A stretch of 64,000 nucleotides of DNA from Dechloromonas sp. (GCA_028689015.1 JAQTXC010000004.1:1-64000), one strand, 5' to 3'; counted from the stretch's first letter, positions 40,125-51,228 are shown. Numbers and translations: made by a program. The notes: generated from the sequence alone by a model not told the origin.

Positions 40125-43100
40125 TACTGGGGAGGGCTTTCGTGGTCAAGAACAGCGCGCAGCGCGACTAGGGTGTGCTGCAGGGCATGTTGCAAGGGGG
40201 CCACTTGGCTCGCCTCAGGGGGCGAACTGCTGTTGTGCAAGTGGTCGTTGCAGACTTTGGCTGCGACAAAAATATCGTTCAGGCCCAGTGTGCCGCTGAC
40301 GCCCTTGAGGTTATGTACCAGGCGCTGCAAATCGTCAGGGCGGTGCTCGCTCAGGGCTTGGCTCAGGCGCTGGGCGTCGTCGCCATGGCTATCCAGAAAG
40401 TGGCGCAACAAGCGGCAGTAGTTGCTCAATCGGCCACGCGTGGTCCGCAAGCCCGTGGCCAGGTCCACCCCCGGCACGGCGGCCAGTGCGGTGCGCAGGG
40501 GCTCGTCGCTACCCGTGGCCTCGTCAGACGGCGGGGGGGTATTCGTAGCGGGCTGTACCGGCGGGCGGCTGGTCGACGGCAGCCAGTCGAGCAGTTTGCG
40601 ATACAGCGTGGCGGGATCAACGGGTTTGCCGAGATGGTCGTTCATGCCGGCGGCCAGGCAACGCTGGCGATCTTCGCCGAAAGCGTTGGCCGTCATGGCG
40701 ATGATTGGCATCTGGTGGCCGGCGGCCCGCAGGGCGCGGGTGGCGCTCAAGCCATCCATTTCTGGCATCTGGATGTCCATCAGGATCAGGTCGTAACGCG
40801 TTTCCCCGGCCATTTTGACGGCTTCGTGACCGTTGACCGCGAGATCGCAGCTGAGCCCGACCTGACGCAGTAAATCACTGGCAACCTCCTGATTGATCAG
40901 GTTGTCTTCGGTCAGCAGCAGGCGCCACTGTCCCCCATTGGCCCGCAGCTGGTTTTCCAGATGGTTGTCGGTCTGAGTGGGGAGGCGGTTTGATTTTTCC
41001 TGTCGGCCCGGCGTGACTTGCACGCTGAACCAGAAGCGGCAGCCGTCCCCCGGCTGACTGTCAACCCCGGTATCGCCGCCCATCAGACCGGCCAACCGGC
41101 GTGCGATGGCCAGTCCCAGGCCGGTGCCACCATGGGCTCGGGTGGTTGAGCTGTCGGCTTGTTCGAAGGGTTCGAACAGACGCACCTGTTCTTCCGCCGA
41201 CAGTCCGGGGCCGGTGTCGCTGACGCTGAGTTGCAGGTGCAGCGTGTGTTCCTTGCGTTCCAGCAATTGGGCGCTGAGGAGGATTTCGCCATCCTGCGTG
41301 AACTTGAGGGCGTTAGACAGGAAATTGAGCAGGATCTGGCCGATGCGCAGGGGGTCGCCCTGCAAGGCATCGGGCAGTTGCGGGTCCAGTTCGGTGCGTA
41401 GGGTCAGCCCCTTGGCGCGGGCGGCATCGCTGATCATGCTCAGGGTGTTGTCGAGCAGTTCACGCAGCGAAAAGTCGCTGGCATCAATTTCCAGTTTGCC
41501 CGCTTCGATTTTCGACAAGTCGAGAATCTGGTTGATGATGCCGAGCAGGTGATGGGCTGCTTGCCCAACTTTGACCAGACGTTCTCGTTGTGCCGGGTCG
41601 CTGGTATTGCGCTCGCTCAGGTGGGTGAGGCCGATGATGGCGTTCATCGGGGTGCGGATTTCATGGCTCATATTGGCCAGGAAAGCACTTTTCGCCCGGT
41701 TGGACGCTTCGGCTGCGTCGCGTGCCTTGCGTAATTCGGCGGTACGCACGGCGACCTGGACTTCAAGTTCCTGATGCGCCGCGGCGAATTCGGCACTGGC
41801 TTTTTTCTGCCGGGTGATGTCCTGCCAGATGAAATTGATGTGCGGTCGGTTGGCGAGGTGAACCACGCTGGCGGCGACGCGGGCAAACAGCCGGCTGCCG
41901 TCACGGTGGCGATAAGGGGTTTCAAAAGTTTTTTGGCCGCGCGCCATGACGTCGGCGATGAGTTGCTGTGCCAGCGTCTGATCCTGGTTAACTTCCAGGT
42001 CGCTCAGGCGGAGATGGGTCGTTTCTTCTCGCGTATAACCGATCAGTTGGCAACCGGCATCGTTGATTTCGACGACGGTCAGCGTGTCAGGGTTGACCAG
42101 GCAAATACCATCCTGGGCATAGGAAAAAATGCCGCGATAGAGTTCTTCCCGCTCACGCAGGGCACGTTCAGCGGCGCGGCGCTCAGAAATGTCGGCAATA
42201 TAAACCACCATATGCGCTTCGCCATCGAGTTCGATCGGTTCGGCCGAGAAGCTGATTTCCCGTTTGCGGCCATCGCGGCCGACCCCGATGCTTTCGAAAT
42301 CATGGATGCGTCCGTCTCGTTGTAGTTGCTCGACCATTCGTATCCGGTCTTCCTGACGCCCCCATAAACCGGCTTCGAGCGTGGTCTTGCCGATGAGTTC
42401 ATCGCGGGTCCAGGCATATTCGGTCAACAGTCGTTGGTTTACGTCGATCAACCGGCCATCACGGACCCGAGTGATACAGGCCGCAACCGGGGCAGCGCTA
42501 AAGGCGGTGGCCAGGCGCGATTGCAACTGTCGGACCTGACGTTCAGCGGCCTGGTGCTCGCTGATGTCGATGATGAAAGAGAGGACAAAAGGCTGGGCGT
42601 CCAGGGCGATGATTTCGGAAGAAAGACTGACCGCGCGACCTTGGCCGTCCGGCGCCAGCCATTCTGTCCGGTAGTCCTGAATCCGGCCTTTTTGTTGTAA
42701 TTCATTGCGCCAGGTGAGGCGGGCCGCCGCATTGGGCCAGAAATGAAAGGACAGGGCAGATTGGCCGAGTAGTGCCTCGCGGGATTGACCGACCAGGGCG
42801 CAGTATCGCGGATTGACGTCGAGAAAAATTCCGTCGTCGAGTGTGCTTAAGGAAATGGCGGCCGGGCTGGCGTTAAAGGCCACGGCGAAGCGTTCCTGCA
42901 ACTGATGCATCAGGGTGATGTTGCGACCAATTCCGATGATGCCAAGCAGTCGACCGTGCGCATCGCGAATCGGCGCCTTGGTGATGTAGAGGAGTTCGCG
43001 GTGACCATCGCTGGCGAAGCGCTGCCAGCTTTGCTCGTTGATTGGAACGCTGGCTTCCAGCGTCTGGGCGTCGGATTGCCGGATATGGGTCGCAATGTCC

Positions 43101-43570
43101 GGGCTGACAAAATCGGCATCGCTTTTGCCGATGATGTGTTGTTCCGTGGTGCCGTAAAGCTGTTCGACCCGTTCGTTGCAGGCCAGGTAGATGCCTTGCA
43201 CATCCTTGAGCCAGATCAGGTCGGGTGCGGCGTCGAGAACGCGGCGCAGCAGGGTTTTCTCATCGTCGAGCTTGCGCAATGCCCGTTCGGCCAGCAGCAA
43301 GGCCTGGCGTTCGGCGTGCCGCCCGGTCTCGTGGCGTTTGAGCAAACGATGCAGCAGCAGGGTCAGCAAACCCGCGGTAATCAGGACGAAGAACCAGCCC
43401 TTGAGCAGACTGAACTGATGACGAAGATCTGTCGATAGCGGGAATTGGTGCAGTAATTCGTCCGATAGCAGAATCCATAGGCTGGCCAATATCACATAAG
43501 GCAGGACGACCCGGCGCAAGGCACTCCACAACAGCGGGTGACGTGTGGATTGGCGAGGTGTATCCGTCAT
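40124..43570 (-). CDS. multi-PAS hybrid sensor histidine kinase with REC and Hpt (1148 aa)
   Basis: N-terminal TM segments, several PAS units (DAAPDLIWLKDVQGIYLACNERVEQLYG...), NMSHEIRTPMNAIIGLTHLSE, REC LILMDIQMPEMDG, Hpt LVHNLKGVSGTLG; stop/start coupled TAATG with the next gene. Confidence 0.93.
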   Translation of the reverse strand: MTDTPRQSTRHPLLWSALRRVVLPYVILASLWILLSDELLHQFPLSTDLRHQFSLLKGWFFVLITAGLLTLLLHRLLKRHETGRHAERQALLLAERALRKLDDEKTLLRRVLDAAPDLIWLKDVQGIYLACNERVEQLYGTTEQHIIGKSDADFVSPDIATHIRQSDAQTLEASVPINEQSWQRFASDGHRELLYITKAPIRDAHGRLLGIIGIGRNITLMHQLQERFAVAFNASPAAISLSTLDDGIFLDVNPRYCALVGQSREALLGQSALSFHFWPNAAARLTWRNELQQKGRIQDYRTEWLAPDGQGRAVSLSSEIIALDAQPFVLSFIIDISEHQAAERQVRQLQSRLATAFSAAPVAACITRVRDGRLIDVNQRLLTEYAWTRDELIGKTTLEAGLWGRQEDRIRMVEQLQRDGRIHDFESIGVGRDGRKREISFSAEPIELDGEAHMVVYIADISERRAAERALREREELYRGIFSYAQDGICLVNPDTLTVVEINDAGCQLIGYTREETTHLRLSDLEVNQDQTLAQQLIADVMARGQKTFETPYRHRDGSRLFARVAASVVHLANRPHINFIWQDITRQKKASAEFAAAHQELEVQVAVRTAELRKARDAAEASNRAKSAFLANMSHEIRTPMNAIIGLTHLSERNTSDPAQRERLVKVGQAAHHLLGIINQILDLSKIEAGKLEIDASDFSLRELLDNTLSMISDAARAKGLTLRTELDPQLPDALQGDPLRIGQILLNFLSNALKFTQDGEILLSAQLLERKEHTLHLQLSVSDTGPGLSAEEQVRLFEPFEQADSSTTRAHGGTGLGLAIARRLAGLMGGDTGVDSQPGDGCRFWFSVQVTPGRQEKSNRLPTQTDNHLENQLRANGGQWRLLLTEDNLINQEVASDLLRQVGLSCDLAVNGHEAVKMAGETRYDLILMDIQMPEMDGLSATRALRAAGHQMPIIAMTANAFGEDRQRCLAAGMNDHLGKPVDPATLYRKLLDWLPSTSRPPVQPATNTPPPSDEATGSDEPLRTALAAVPGVDLATGLRTTRGRLSNYCRLLRHFLDSHGDDAQRLSQALSEHRPDDLQRLVHNLKGVSGTLGLNDIFVAAKVCNDHLHNSSSPPEASQVAPLQHALQHTLVALRAVLDHESPPQ

Positions 43571-43581
43571 GATCGGCGGCC

Positions 43582-44676
43582 TTACTCGCCGTAGGTGGCG
43601 GCGATCTGCTGGAAGGTTTCGAATTCCTGTTCGAACGCGGTGACGATGTCGGGATCGAAATGCTTGCCACTGCCCTCGATGATGATGCGATAAGCATCGT
43701 CGATCGAGAAGGCCGGTTTATACACCCGGGCGCAGATCAGGGCATCGAAGACATCGGCTAGCGCCATCAGGCGGGCTGAAATGGGGATGGCATCACCAGC
43801 CAATTGACTGGGGTAGCCGCTACCATCCCATTTCTCATGGTGGTGGCGGGCGATTTCCTTGGCGATGCGCAGAAAGTCAACCGGGTTGGCGGCATCCGCT
43901 TCGGCTTGGGCAATGGCGTGGGCACCCAGTTCGGCGTGCGTTTTCATGATCTCCCACTCCTCCGGCGTCAGTTTGCCGGGCTTGCGCAGGATGTGGTCCG
44001 GAATGCCGACTTTCCCGATGTCATGCAGTGGTGCGGATTGCGCCAGGGCATCAATGGTCCGGTTGTCGAGGTAGTCACGAAAGCGCGGGTGATCCTGTAG
44101 GGCGCGGGCCAGGGTGCGAACGTATTCCTGGGTGCGTCGCAAGTGATTACCGGTTTCTGGATCGCGTGTTTCGGCCAGGCGGGCCAGGGCGTGGATGCTG
44201 ACTTCCTGAATCACCCGGTTTTCAGCCATGCGGCGGGCTACTTCACTTTCCAGATAGCTGTTCTGGTCGCTGAGGATGTCGCGAGCGTGCTTCAGTTCGA
44301 GCTGGGTGCGGACGCGGGCTAGAACAATGGCTGGCCGGATCGGCTTGGCAATGTAATCGACGGCACCACGTTCCAGACCGTGTTCTTCATCATCGGTGCC
44401 ATCCATGGCGGTAACGAAGATGACCGGGATGTGACGGGTCAGCGGGTCTTGGCGGAGTTCGGCGAGGACGGCGTAGCCATCCATGTCCGGCATCATGACG
44501 TCGAGCAGGATGATGTCCGGTATGGGTGGGGTGTGGGCGATCTGTAGCGCCCGGCGTCCGGAATTGGCGGCACGCACGCGGTACAGGGGTTGCAGCAATT
44601 CGCCCAGCACGCTGAGATTTTCCGGAATGTCGTCGACAATCAGCACGGTCGGCGGCAACGGCGTTTTATGATCCAC
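43582..44676 (-). CDS. response regulator with HD-GYP domain (predicted c-di-GMP phosphodiesterase)
   Basis: REC VLIVDDIPENLSVLGELLQPLY...ILLDVMMPDMDG; HD APLHDIGKVGIPDHIL; GYP WDGSGYPSQLAGDAIP. Confidence 0.94.
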   Translation of the reverse strand: MDHKTPLPPTVLIVDDIPENLSVLGELLQPLYRVRAANSGRRALQIAHTPPIPDIILLDVMMPDMDGYAVLAELRQDPLTRHIPVIFVTAMDGTDDEEHGLERGAVDYIAKPIRPAIVLARVRTQLELKHARDILSDQNSYLESEVARRMAENRVIQEVSIHALARLAETRDPETGNHLRRTQEYVRTLARALQDHPRFRDYLDNRTIDALAQSAPLHDIGKVGIPDHILRKPGKLTPEEWEIMKTHAELGAHAIAQAEADAANPVDFLRIAKEIARHHHEKWDGSGYPSQLAGDAIPISARLMALADVFDALICARVYKPAFSIDDAYRIIIEGSGKHFDPDIVTAFEQEFETFQQIAATYGE

Positions 44677-44752
44677 GGTCCGATTCCAGGATGAAGGTCA
44701 GACGATTATGTCTGTTCGTCACCAATCTGGCTAGCAATTGGCCGCGATAGGC

Positions 44753-45616
44753 TTAATTGACGGGCAGGCCGACCAGTCGGCGATAGGCTTGATAACGGGA
44801 AAAGTTGATTTTTCCCGCGTTGACCGCAGCGGTTAACACACAATCCGGTTCGCGGTCATGGCGACAGTCGCGGAAACGGCATTGGCCCAGATAGGGCCGA
44901 AACTCGCGAAAAGCATGTTCAATATCCGGGCGGTCGAGATGGCCGAGGCCGAATTCCTGCAGACCTGGCGAGTCGATTAAATGGCTGTCTGCATCGAGAT
45001 GGTAGAGCGTGGCATGCGTGGTGGTGTGTTTGCCCGAGTCGAGGGCTTGCGAAATCTCACGCGTTGCGGCCCGCGCTTCGGGAATCAGGGCATTGACCAG
45101 GGTGGATTTACCCATGCCGGATTGACCCACCAGGACACTGGTTTGCCCGGCCAGTCGCGGGCGCAGGGCGGCTGCGTCGCAACGGGCTGATAATTCCAGG
45201 GTGGGATAGCCGAGGAGGGCGAACAGTTGCAAGCGCTCGCGTGCGGCTGGCAGACGCTCGGCCAAGTCGCATTTGTTGAGGATGATCAGGGCATCGATCT
45301 CTTCGCTCTCAGCGGCGAGCAGGGCGCGGGTGATCAGGTCATCCGAGAAGGCCGGTTCGGTGGCGACGACGATCAGCAGCAGGTCGACGTTGGCGGCGAT
45401 CAGCTTCTGACGGATGTCGTTGGATCGATAGAGCAGGCTGTGCCGGGGCAGGATGGCTTCGATGACGCCCTGGTCGTCGGAGGTCTGCAGAATACGCACC
45501 CGATCGCCGCAGGCAACATCGCTTTTCTTGCCACGAGTGAAACAGGGCAGACGGTCACCGGCGTCGGTTTCGACGATGTACTGGCGGCCATGTGCCGCAA
45601 CGACCCGTCCTTCCAT
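44753..45616 (-). CDS. rsgA: ribosome small subunit-dependent GTPase A
   Basis: Circularly permuted GTPase order: NKCDLAERL, VGQSGMGKSTLVNALIPE, IDSPGLQEFGLGHL; Cys-rich CRFRDCRHDREPDC. Confidence 0.95.
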   Translation of the reverse strand: MEGRVVAAHGRQYIVETDAGDRLPCFTRGKKSDVACGDRVRILQTSDDQGVIEAILPRHSLLYRSNDIRQKLIAANVDLLLIVVATEPAFSDDLITRALLAAESEEIDALIILNKCDLAERLPAARERLQLFALLGYPTLELSARCDAAALRPRLAGQTSVLVGQSGMGKSTLVNALIPEARAATREISQALDSGKHTTTHATLYHLDADSHLIDSPGLQEFGLGHLDRPDIEHAFREFRPYLGQCRFRDCRHDREPDCVLTAAVNAGKINFSRYQAYRRLVGLPVN

Positions 45617-45665
45617 TAGTGAGGTGTTCCAGTGATTGGTGGGCGGGCGGGGCGTTGTGGCATGG

Positions 45666-45977
45666 TCAATCCTTGAAGTGGTAATACTGCTTGTTCAGAT
45701 AGGCGGCGACGGCGCCTTCCTCGTCGGGGAACCAGCCGGCATGGACCTGGGCGTTACAGGCGGCGACCCGTTGCAGGATGTCGAGTTTGCTCGATAACAG
45801 ACGGCCGTCGCGGGTGTACATCTTGCTGCCGTCGCCACCGTAGAGGCGAACGTGGCAGGCAACGCAGGCTTTTTCGTGCAAATCATGGCCCGCGACAGGG
45901 TCGGCTTTGCCCCAGGGATCAGCGGCCAGCGTCGTAAGTGGCCAGAGGGCGGCGAGGGTGACGATGAGTTTTTTCAT
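45666..45977 (-). CDS. periplasmic monoheme cytochrome c
   Basis: Signal peptide [24 protein letters not shown] heme motif; 103 aa. Confidence 0.85.
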   Translation of the reverse strand: MKKLIVTLAALWPLTTLAADPWGKADPVAGHDLHEKACVACHVRLYGGDGSKMYTRDGRLLSSKLDILQRVAACNAQVHAGWFPDEEGAVAAYLNKQYYHFKD

Positions 45978-47224
45978 GCGGCATTCTCCAGGCGTTGAAG
46001 GTGGGCGATGCGTTGGGCAGCGGGGGGGTGTGAATCGTAGAACAGCGAGTGCAGCGGATCGGGGGTCAGGGTCGCCGCGTTGTCATCGTACAGCTTGACG
46101 AGGGCACGAACCAGATCACTGGCCGAGGCATGTTCGGCCGCGTAGGCATCGGCCTCGAATTCATGGCGGCGCGACCAGCGGCTGCTGAGCGGCCCCAGTG
46201 GGAAAAGGAAGAGCGGAATGACCAGAAAAAACAGGATCAAGGCCAGGGCTGTACTCTGCGTCGGTACCCCCAGCGCGTTGTAAAAAGTCGGGTAGTGCAT
46301 GAGTTGGCCGAGTAGCCAGAGCAGTAGCAGCGAGCCGGCAAAGCTGAGGAGCAGGCGCTGCAGGACGTGGTGTTTGCGGAAATGCCCCAGTTCGTGAGCG
46401 AGGACCGCTTCAATTTCGCCCGGGCTCAGTCGTTCGAGCAGGGTGTCGAAAAAAACGATGCGCTTGTTGCGGCCGAAACCGGTGAAATAGGCATTGCCGT
46501 GGCCGGAGCGCTTGGAACCATCCATGACGAACAGGCCGGCGGCGTTGAAACCACAGCGCTGCAGCAGGTCTTCGATGCGGGTTTTCATCTCGCCTTCGGC
46601 CAGGGGGGTGAATTTGTTGAACAGCGGGGCGATCCAGGTCGGGTAAATGAAGAGCAGCAATAGGTTGAAACTGCACCAGAATATCCAGGTGGTCAGCCAC
46701 CAGTCGTCACCCATGCGTTCCATCAACCACAGTACGACTAGAATCAGCGGGGCACCGATCAACAGGCCGAGCGCGGTCGACCGCGCCAGATCGCTAAAAA
46801 AGAGGCCAAGGCGCATGCGATTGAAGCCGTAGCGGGCTTCGATGACGAATTGTTTGTAGAGGGTCAGTGGCAGGTCGACCAGCGCCGACAGGCCGAGCAC
46901 GCTGAGAATGAGGGCAAGGCCGTAGCTCAGGCCGCTGCTGTGGGTGGCCCAGAAATCATGCAGCAGGGCCAGGCCACCGCCCAAGGTGAGAACGAGCAAC
47001 AGCACGCTTTCGCTCAGCTGGCCGACGAGGGCCAAGCGGCTGCGGTCGACGGTGTAATCGGCTGCCTTTTGATGCGAGGCCAGGCTGATGCGGTGGCTGA
47101 ATTCGGCCGGCACTTGCGCCCGATGGGCCTGAATGTGGCGAATGTGACGCCATTTGAGCAGAGATTGGGTTAGTAGAAAGCAGGCTAGGGCGAGCAGGAA
47201 GAAGAATGTCAGGGTCGAGGGCAC
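45974..47224 (-). CDS. M48 family (Ste24/CAAX-type) metallopeptidase
   Basis: Zinc motif [33 protein letters not shown] at 47224 chosen (ORF track starts at 47275, nearly touching divergent orn). Confidence 0.9.
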   Translation of the reverse strand: MPSTLTFFFLLALACFLLTQSLLKWRHIRHIQAHRAQVPAEFSHRISLASHQKAADYTVDRSRLALVGQLSESVLLLVLTLGGGLALLHDFWATHSSGLSYGLALILSVLGLSALVDLPLTLYKQFVIEARYGFNRMRLGLFFSDLARSTALGLLIGAPLILVVLWLMERMGDDWWLTTWIFWCSFNLLLLFIYPTWIAPLFNKFTPLAEGEMKTRIEDLLQRCGFNAAGLFVMDGSKRSGHGNAYFTGFGRNKRIVFFDTLLERLSPGEIEAVLAHELGHFRKHHVLQRLLLSFAGSLLLLWLLGQLMHYPTFYNALGVPTQSTALALILFFLVIPLFLFPLGPLSSRWSRRHEFEADAYAAEHASASDLVRALVKLYDDNAATLTPDPLHSLFYDSHPPAAQRIAHLQRLENAA

Positions 47225-47279
47225 GGGGGCGTTGGCAAGCTGTGAGAAAATTCGATTTTTGAAAAATGCGGGCAATTAT

Positions 47280-47825
47280 ATGGCAGGGACTACAAACAAC
47301 CTCGTCTGGCTGGACATGGAAATGACCGGTCTGAATCCGGACGGCGACCGCATCATCGAACTGGCGATGGTGGTGACCAATTCCGAACTCGAGATGGTGG
47401 CGGAGTCGCCCGCCTGGGTGGTGCATCAATCCAATGACACCCTGGCCGCGATGGATGATTGGAACCAGAAAACGCATGGTCGTTCCGGCCTGATCGATAA
47501 AGTGCGTGCCTCAACGATGGATGAGGCGGCGGTGGAAGCCGAAGCTTTGGCTTTTTTGCAGAAATATTCCGGCAAGGGCCATTCGCCGATGTGCGGTAAT
47601 TCGATTGGCCAGGACCGCCGTTTCATGGCGCGTTACATGCCGACCCTGGAAGATCACTTTCATTATCGCAACCTCGATGTCAGCACGCTGAAGGAGCTGT
47701 GCAAACGCTGGCAGCCGGAAGTTTACAAAGGGTTCAAAAAGAAAAGCCGGCACACGGCGCTGGCCGATATTTATGAGTCGATCGACGAATTGAAGTACTA
47801 CCGCGAGCACTTCCTGCGCGCCTGA
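47280..47825 (+). CDS. orn: oligoribonuclease
   Basis: [63 protein letters not shown]. Confidence 0.97.
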   Translation: MAGTTNNLVWLDMEMTGLNPDGDRIIELAMVVTNSELEMVAESPAWVVHQSNDTLAAMDDWNQKTHGRSGLIDKVRASTMDEAAVEAEALAFLQKYSGKGHSPMCGNSIGQDRRFMARYMPTLEDHFHYRNLDVSTLKELCKRWQPEVYKGFKKKSRHTALADIYESIDELKYYREHFLRA

Positions 47826-47826
47826 A

Positions 47827-47847
47827 CCGCGGTGTTTGCGGTCAACG
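47827..47847. repeat. ACCGC/GCGGT hairpin with GCGGTCAAC core after orn stop
   Basis: Read directly between convergent orn and glycosyltransferase genes. Confidence 0.45.
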
Positions 47848-49464
47848 GTGATAAAGGCGGAGTTTTTCCCGCCGATCACCAGGGCGGCTGCCTTCCCAGC
47901 GCAGTTGCCAGCGGTCGTCCGGCGCCGCCAGTTCGCGGCTGTTCTGGCCGACGACTAATAGCCAGCGGCAGCGCCCGCCGTCGCTGCTCTGTCGGGCGAC
48001 CGGGCGCAGGCCGACAAAATAAGCCAGTGAGGCTCGTTGACCGTCGGTCAGCCCCTGTTCAGCCAGGCAGCGCTCGCTGTCGGGCAGGGCGCGGGCGATT
48101 TGCTCTGCCACCGGTCGGTAACTCTTGCCGTAATCGAACCAGGGCAGGATCAGTGAGGTGGCGAGCAGCCACAGCATGGTGAAGCCTAGCGTCCAGTGGG
48201 TCAGGCTGCGGTAGGGCGAACGCGGTGCGGTCAGGATCAGCCACAGCCACCAGGCGCTGGCCGCCAGACCGACCAGGACATCGGAGAGATCAAATTGACC
48301 GACAAAGCCGGGCCGCAGGGCGGTGACTCGACCGGCTAACTGTTGGGGCCAGCCCAGTGCCATGGCCGACCAGGCCAGCCAGACCAGGCCAGCGAAAATG
48401 CTGAAGGTGGTCATCGCGAACCAGTCAAAGGCACTGGCAGCACCGCGCCGCAATTTGAGCGCGCCAGGGGTGGCCAGCAGGGCCAGCGAGGGGAGTAGCA
48501 GCAAGGCGGGAATTTCCCGCGGGCGATAGGCCCAGGCCAGCAGCAGCACGGTCATCAACAAGAAAATGAAGGGCAGGCGCAAGGGCGACGCCGCCCACTG
48601 GCGGCGGGCCAGCCACAGGCTCCACAGGGCCAGCGGTAGGGCGGGAAAGGCAAACCACGGTAGTAAGGCCAGAAAACGCCCCAGGCCACCCGGCGAGAAA
48701 GGGGTGCGCAAGGGTTGCAATTCCATGCTTAGCCAGCCGGTCAGACGCGCGGGGGTGGTGCTGTATACCGCCAGCAGCCAGGGGGCGACGAGCAGCAGAG
48801 CTAGGCCGAGGCCAATTAGCAGGGTATGGCCGGCGATGCGACGGTCTTCGGCCAGCCACCAGGCGACCGGCAGCATGGCCAGTAAAGGCAGGCTGGGGGC
48901 GACGCCAGCACCGAGCAGGCAACTGGCCAGCGATAACGCATAAATCGGCCCGGTCAGTTGCGGCTTGCGGCCGAGGGCGGCAAAGGCGCCCAGGGCTGCG
49001 CTGTAGGCCGCCAGGGCAATCAGCATCGGCTGGGCGTCGTGAGCGTGGATCAGAAGTCCGGCGCAGCCTGCCAGTAACAGGGGGCTGGCCGCTGCTTGTG
49101 TCTGGCCGAAAAATTCACGCCCGGCGTAATACAGTCCGGCCAGGGTCAGGGCGATCCACAGGCCGCTGGCCAGCCGCATGGCTTCGTGTACTGGCAGCCA
49201 ATCGCCAAGCAGCCAGCCACTGAGTGCGGCAGTCCAGTAATACAGCGGGGGTTCGTGAAACGGGCGGCCGGCAATGGCCGGGTGCAGCAAGTCGCCGGTG
49301 CTGAGCATTTCCCAGGCAGCGCCAAGGTGGATGGCGTCTTCACCCTTCCATGGGTCGCGGCCGAACAGCCCGGCCAGCACATACAGTGCGAGCATGACGG
49401 CCAGCATCCAGCCGCTCGGGGGCAGGCGAATACCGCGACGCAGGGTGGTGATTAATTCAGGCAC
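47842..49464 (-). CDS. glycosyltransferase family 39 / ArnT-like membrane protein
   Basis: FGRDPWKGEDAIHLGAAWEMLSTGDLLHPAIAGRPFHEPPLYYWTAAL; many hydrophobic segments. Confidence 0.85.
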   Translation of the reverse strand: MPELITTLRRGIRLPPSGWMLAVMLALYVLAGLFGRDPWKGEDAIHLGAAWEMLSTGDLLHPAIAGRPFHEPPLYYWTAALSGWLLGDWLPVHEAMRLASGLWIALTLAGLYYAGREFFGQTQAAASPLLLAGCAGLLIHAHDAQPMLIALAAYSAALGAFAALGRKPQLTGPIYALSLASCLLGAGVAPSLPLLAMLPVAWWLAEDRRIAGHTLLIGLGLALLLVAPWLLAVYSTTPARLTGWLSMELQPLRTPFSPGGLGRFLALLPWFAFPALPLALWSLWLARRQWAASPLRLPFIFLLMTVLLLAWAYRPREIPALLLLPSLALLATPGALKLRRGAASAFDWFAMTTFSIFAGLVWLAWSAMALGWPQQLAGRVTALRPGFVGQFDLSDVLVGLAASAWWLWLILTAPRSPYRSLTHWTLGFTMLWLLATSLILPWFDYGKSYRPVAEQIARALPDSERCLAEQGLTDGQRASLAYFVGLRPVARQSSDGGRCRWLLVVGQNSRELAAPDDRWQLRWEGSRPGDRREKLRLYHR

Positions 49465-49473
49465 GATGGGCGA

Positions 49474-49502
49474 AATAAAAAAGGCAGCCTGCTGGCTGCC
49501 TT
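49474..49502 (-). terminator. Rho-independent terminator of rpmE
   Basis: Plus-strand AATAAAAAAGGCAGCC-TGCT-GGCTGCCTT; on the minus strand the stem is followed by a T tract. Confidence 0.88.
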
Positions 49503-49529
49503 ATCGACTCGAGACGAGTGCGTGGCCAA

Positions 49530-49757
49530 TCAGGCTGCTGCAGCCTTGCCGCGCTTGGCGCCGAATTTCTGATTGAATTTCTCGACGCGGCCGGCGGTGT
49601 CGACAATCTTCTGCTTGCCGGTGTAGAACGGGTGGCAGAGCGAGCAGACTTCAACGTGGAAGGCATCTTTGGCCATCGTCGAGCGGGTCGTAAAGGTGCT
49701 GCCGCAGGAGCAGGTCACCTGGATTTCTTTGTACTTCGGGTGGATATCGGCTTTCAT
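49530..49757 (-). CDS. rpmE: 50S ribosomal protein L31
   Basis: [28 protein letters not shown]...[32 protein letters not shown] at 49757. Confidence 0.96.
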   Translation of the reverse strand: MKADIHPKYKEIQVTCSCGSTFTTRSTMAKDAFHVEVCSLCHPFYTGKQKIVDTAGRVEKFNQKFGAKRGKAAAA

Positions 49758-49849
49758 CTTTTGTCCTTTAAGCAAGCGACCGGCGGATGTGGCCGATCTG
49801 GGAAGCCCGCGATTATCCTTGAAAAAACGCGGGCTTGCAATGTAATTAA

Positions 49850-51109
49850 TTAACCGCGACGCATCGCATCGAAAAACTCGGCATTGCCCTTGGTCGACTT
49901 GACCTTGTCGAGCAGGAACTCCATCGCTTCGAGGTCGTCCATCGGGTAGCACAGCTTGCGCAGCACCCACATTTTCTGCAGCACGTCGGGCTTCAGCAGC
50001 AACTCTTCGCGGCGGGTGCCGGAGCGGTTGACGTTGACCGCCGGATACATCCGCTTCTCGGCCATGCGGCGGTCGAGGTGGATTTCTGAGTTGCCGGTGC
50101 CCTTGAATTCTTCGTAGATCACTTCATCCATGCGCGAGCCGGTGTCGATCAGCGCGGTGGCGAGGATGGTTAGCGAGCCGCCTTCTTCGATATTGCGTGC
50201 GGCGCCGAAGAAGCGTTTCGGCTTCTGCAGCGCGTTGGCATCGACGCCGCCGGTCAGCACCTTGCCGGAAGCCGGCTGCACGGTGTTGTAGGCGCGGGCC
50301 AGGCGGGTGATCGAGTCGAGCAGGATGACCACGTCTTTCTTGTGCTCAACCAGGCGCTTGGCCTTCTCGATGACCATCTCGGCGACGGCAACGTGGCGTG
50401 AGGCCGGTTCGTCAAAGGTCGAGGCGACAACTTCGCCGCGCACGGTGCGCGTCATTTCGGTGACTTCTTCCGGGCGCTCGTCGATCAACAAGACGATCAG
50501 GGTAACTTCCGGATGGTTCGCCGTAATGGCGTGCGCGATGTTCTGCAGCATCACGGTTTTACCGGTCTTCGGTGGCGCAACCAGCAGGCCGCGCTGGCCA
50601 CAGCCGATCGGCGCGATCATGTCGATGACACGGCTGGTGATGTTTTCGTCCGACTTGATGTCGCGCTCGAGTTTCAGGTGACGCGTCGGGTGCAGCGGCG
50701 TCAGATTCTCGAACATGATTTTGTTTTTGTTGGCTTCCGGCGGGAAGCCGTTGATGCGGTCGAGCTTGGTCAGTGCGACGTAGCGTTCGCCATCCTTTGG
50801 CGTGCGGATTTCGCCTTCGACCGTGTCGCCGGTCCGCAGGTTAAAGCGGCGGACCTGCGAGGGTGAGACATAAATGTCATCCGGATTGGCCAGGTAGGAG
50901 GTGTCAGCCGAGCGGAGAAAGCCAAAGCCATCCGGCAGGACTTCCAGCGTGCCATCGCCGTAAATGGTGTCACCGTTCTTGGCCTTGGCCTTGAGAATGG
51001 CGTAAATCAACTCCTGCTTGCGCATGCGGTTGGCGTTTTCAATCGCCAGTTCGGTGGCCATGTCGAGCAGTTTGCTGACGTGCAGGGTCTTGAGTTCTGA
51101 AAGTTGCAT
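49850..51109 (-). CDS. rho: transcription termination factor Rho
   Basis: [69 protein letters not shown]. Confidence 0.98.
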   Translation of the reverse strand: MQLSELKTLHVSKLLDMATELAIENANRMRKQELIYAILKAKAKNGDTIYGDGTLEVLPDGFGFLRSADTSYLANPDDIYVSPSQVRRFNLRTGDTVEGEIRTPKDGERYVALTKLDRINGFPPEANKNKIMFENLTPLHPTRHLKLERDIKSDENITSRVIDMIAPIGCGQRGLLVAPPKTGKTVMLQNIAHAITANHPEVTLIVLLIDERPEEVTEMTRTVRGEVVASTFDEPASRHVAVAEMVIEKAKRLVEHKKDVVILLDSITRLARAYNTVQPASGKVLTGGVDANALQKPKRFFGAARNIEEGGSLTILATALIDTGSRMDEVIYEEFKGTGNSEIHLDRRMAEKRMYPAVNVNRSGTRREELLLKPDVLQKMWVLRKLCYPMDDLEAMEFLLDKVKSTKGNAEFFDAMRRG

Positions 51110-51228
51110 GAGGATTCGTGTGGCGCCGGGAAGGGGAAACGGGCACAGGCCCGGTCAACGGGACGCGGAAGCTAAAATTGCTTGGGATCGGGGAAAGGAC
51201 GCTGGGCAGGAATGCCGTTTGGCGTCAG

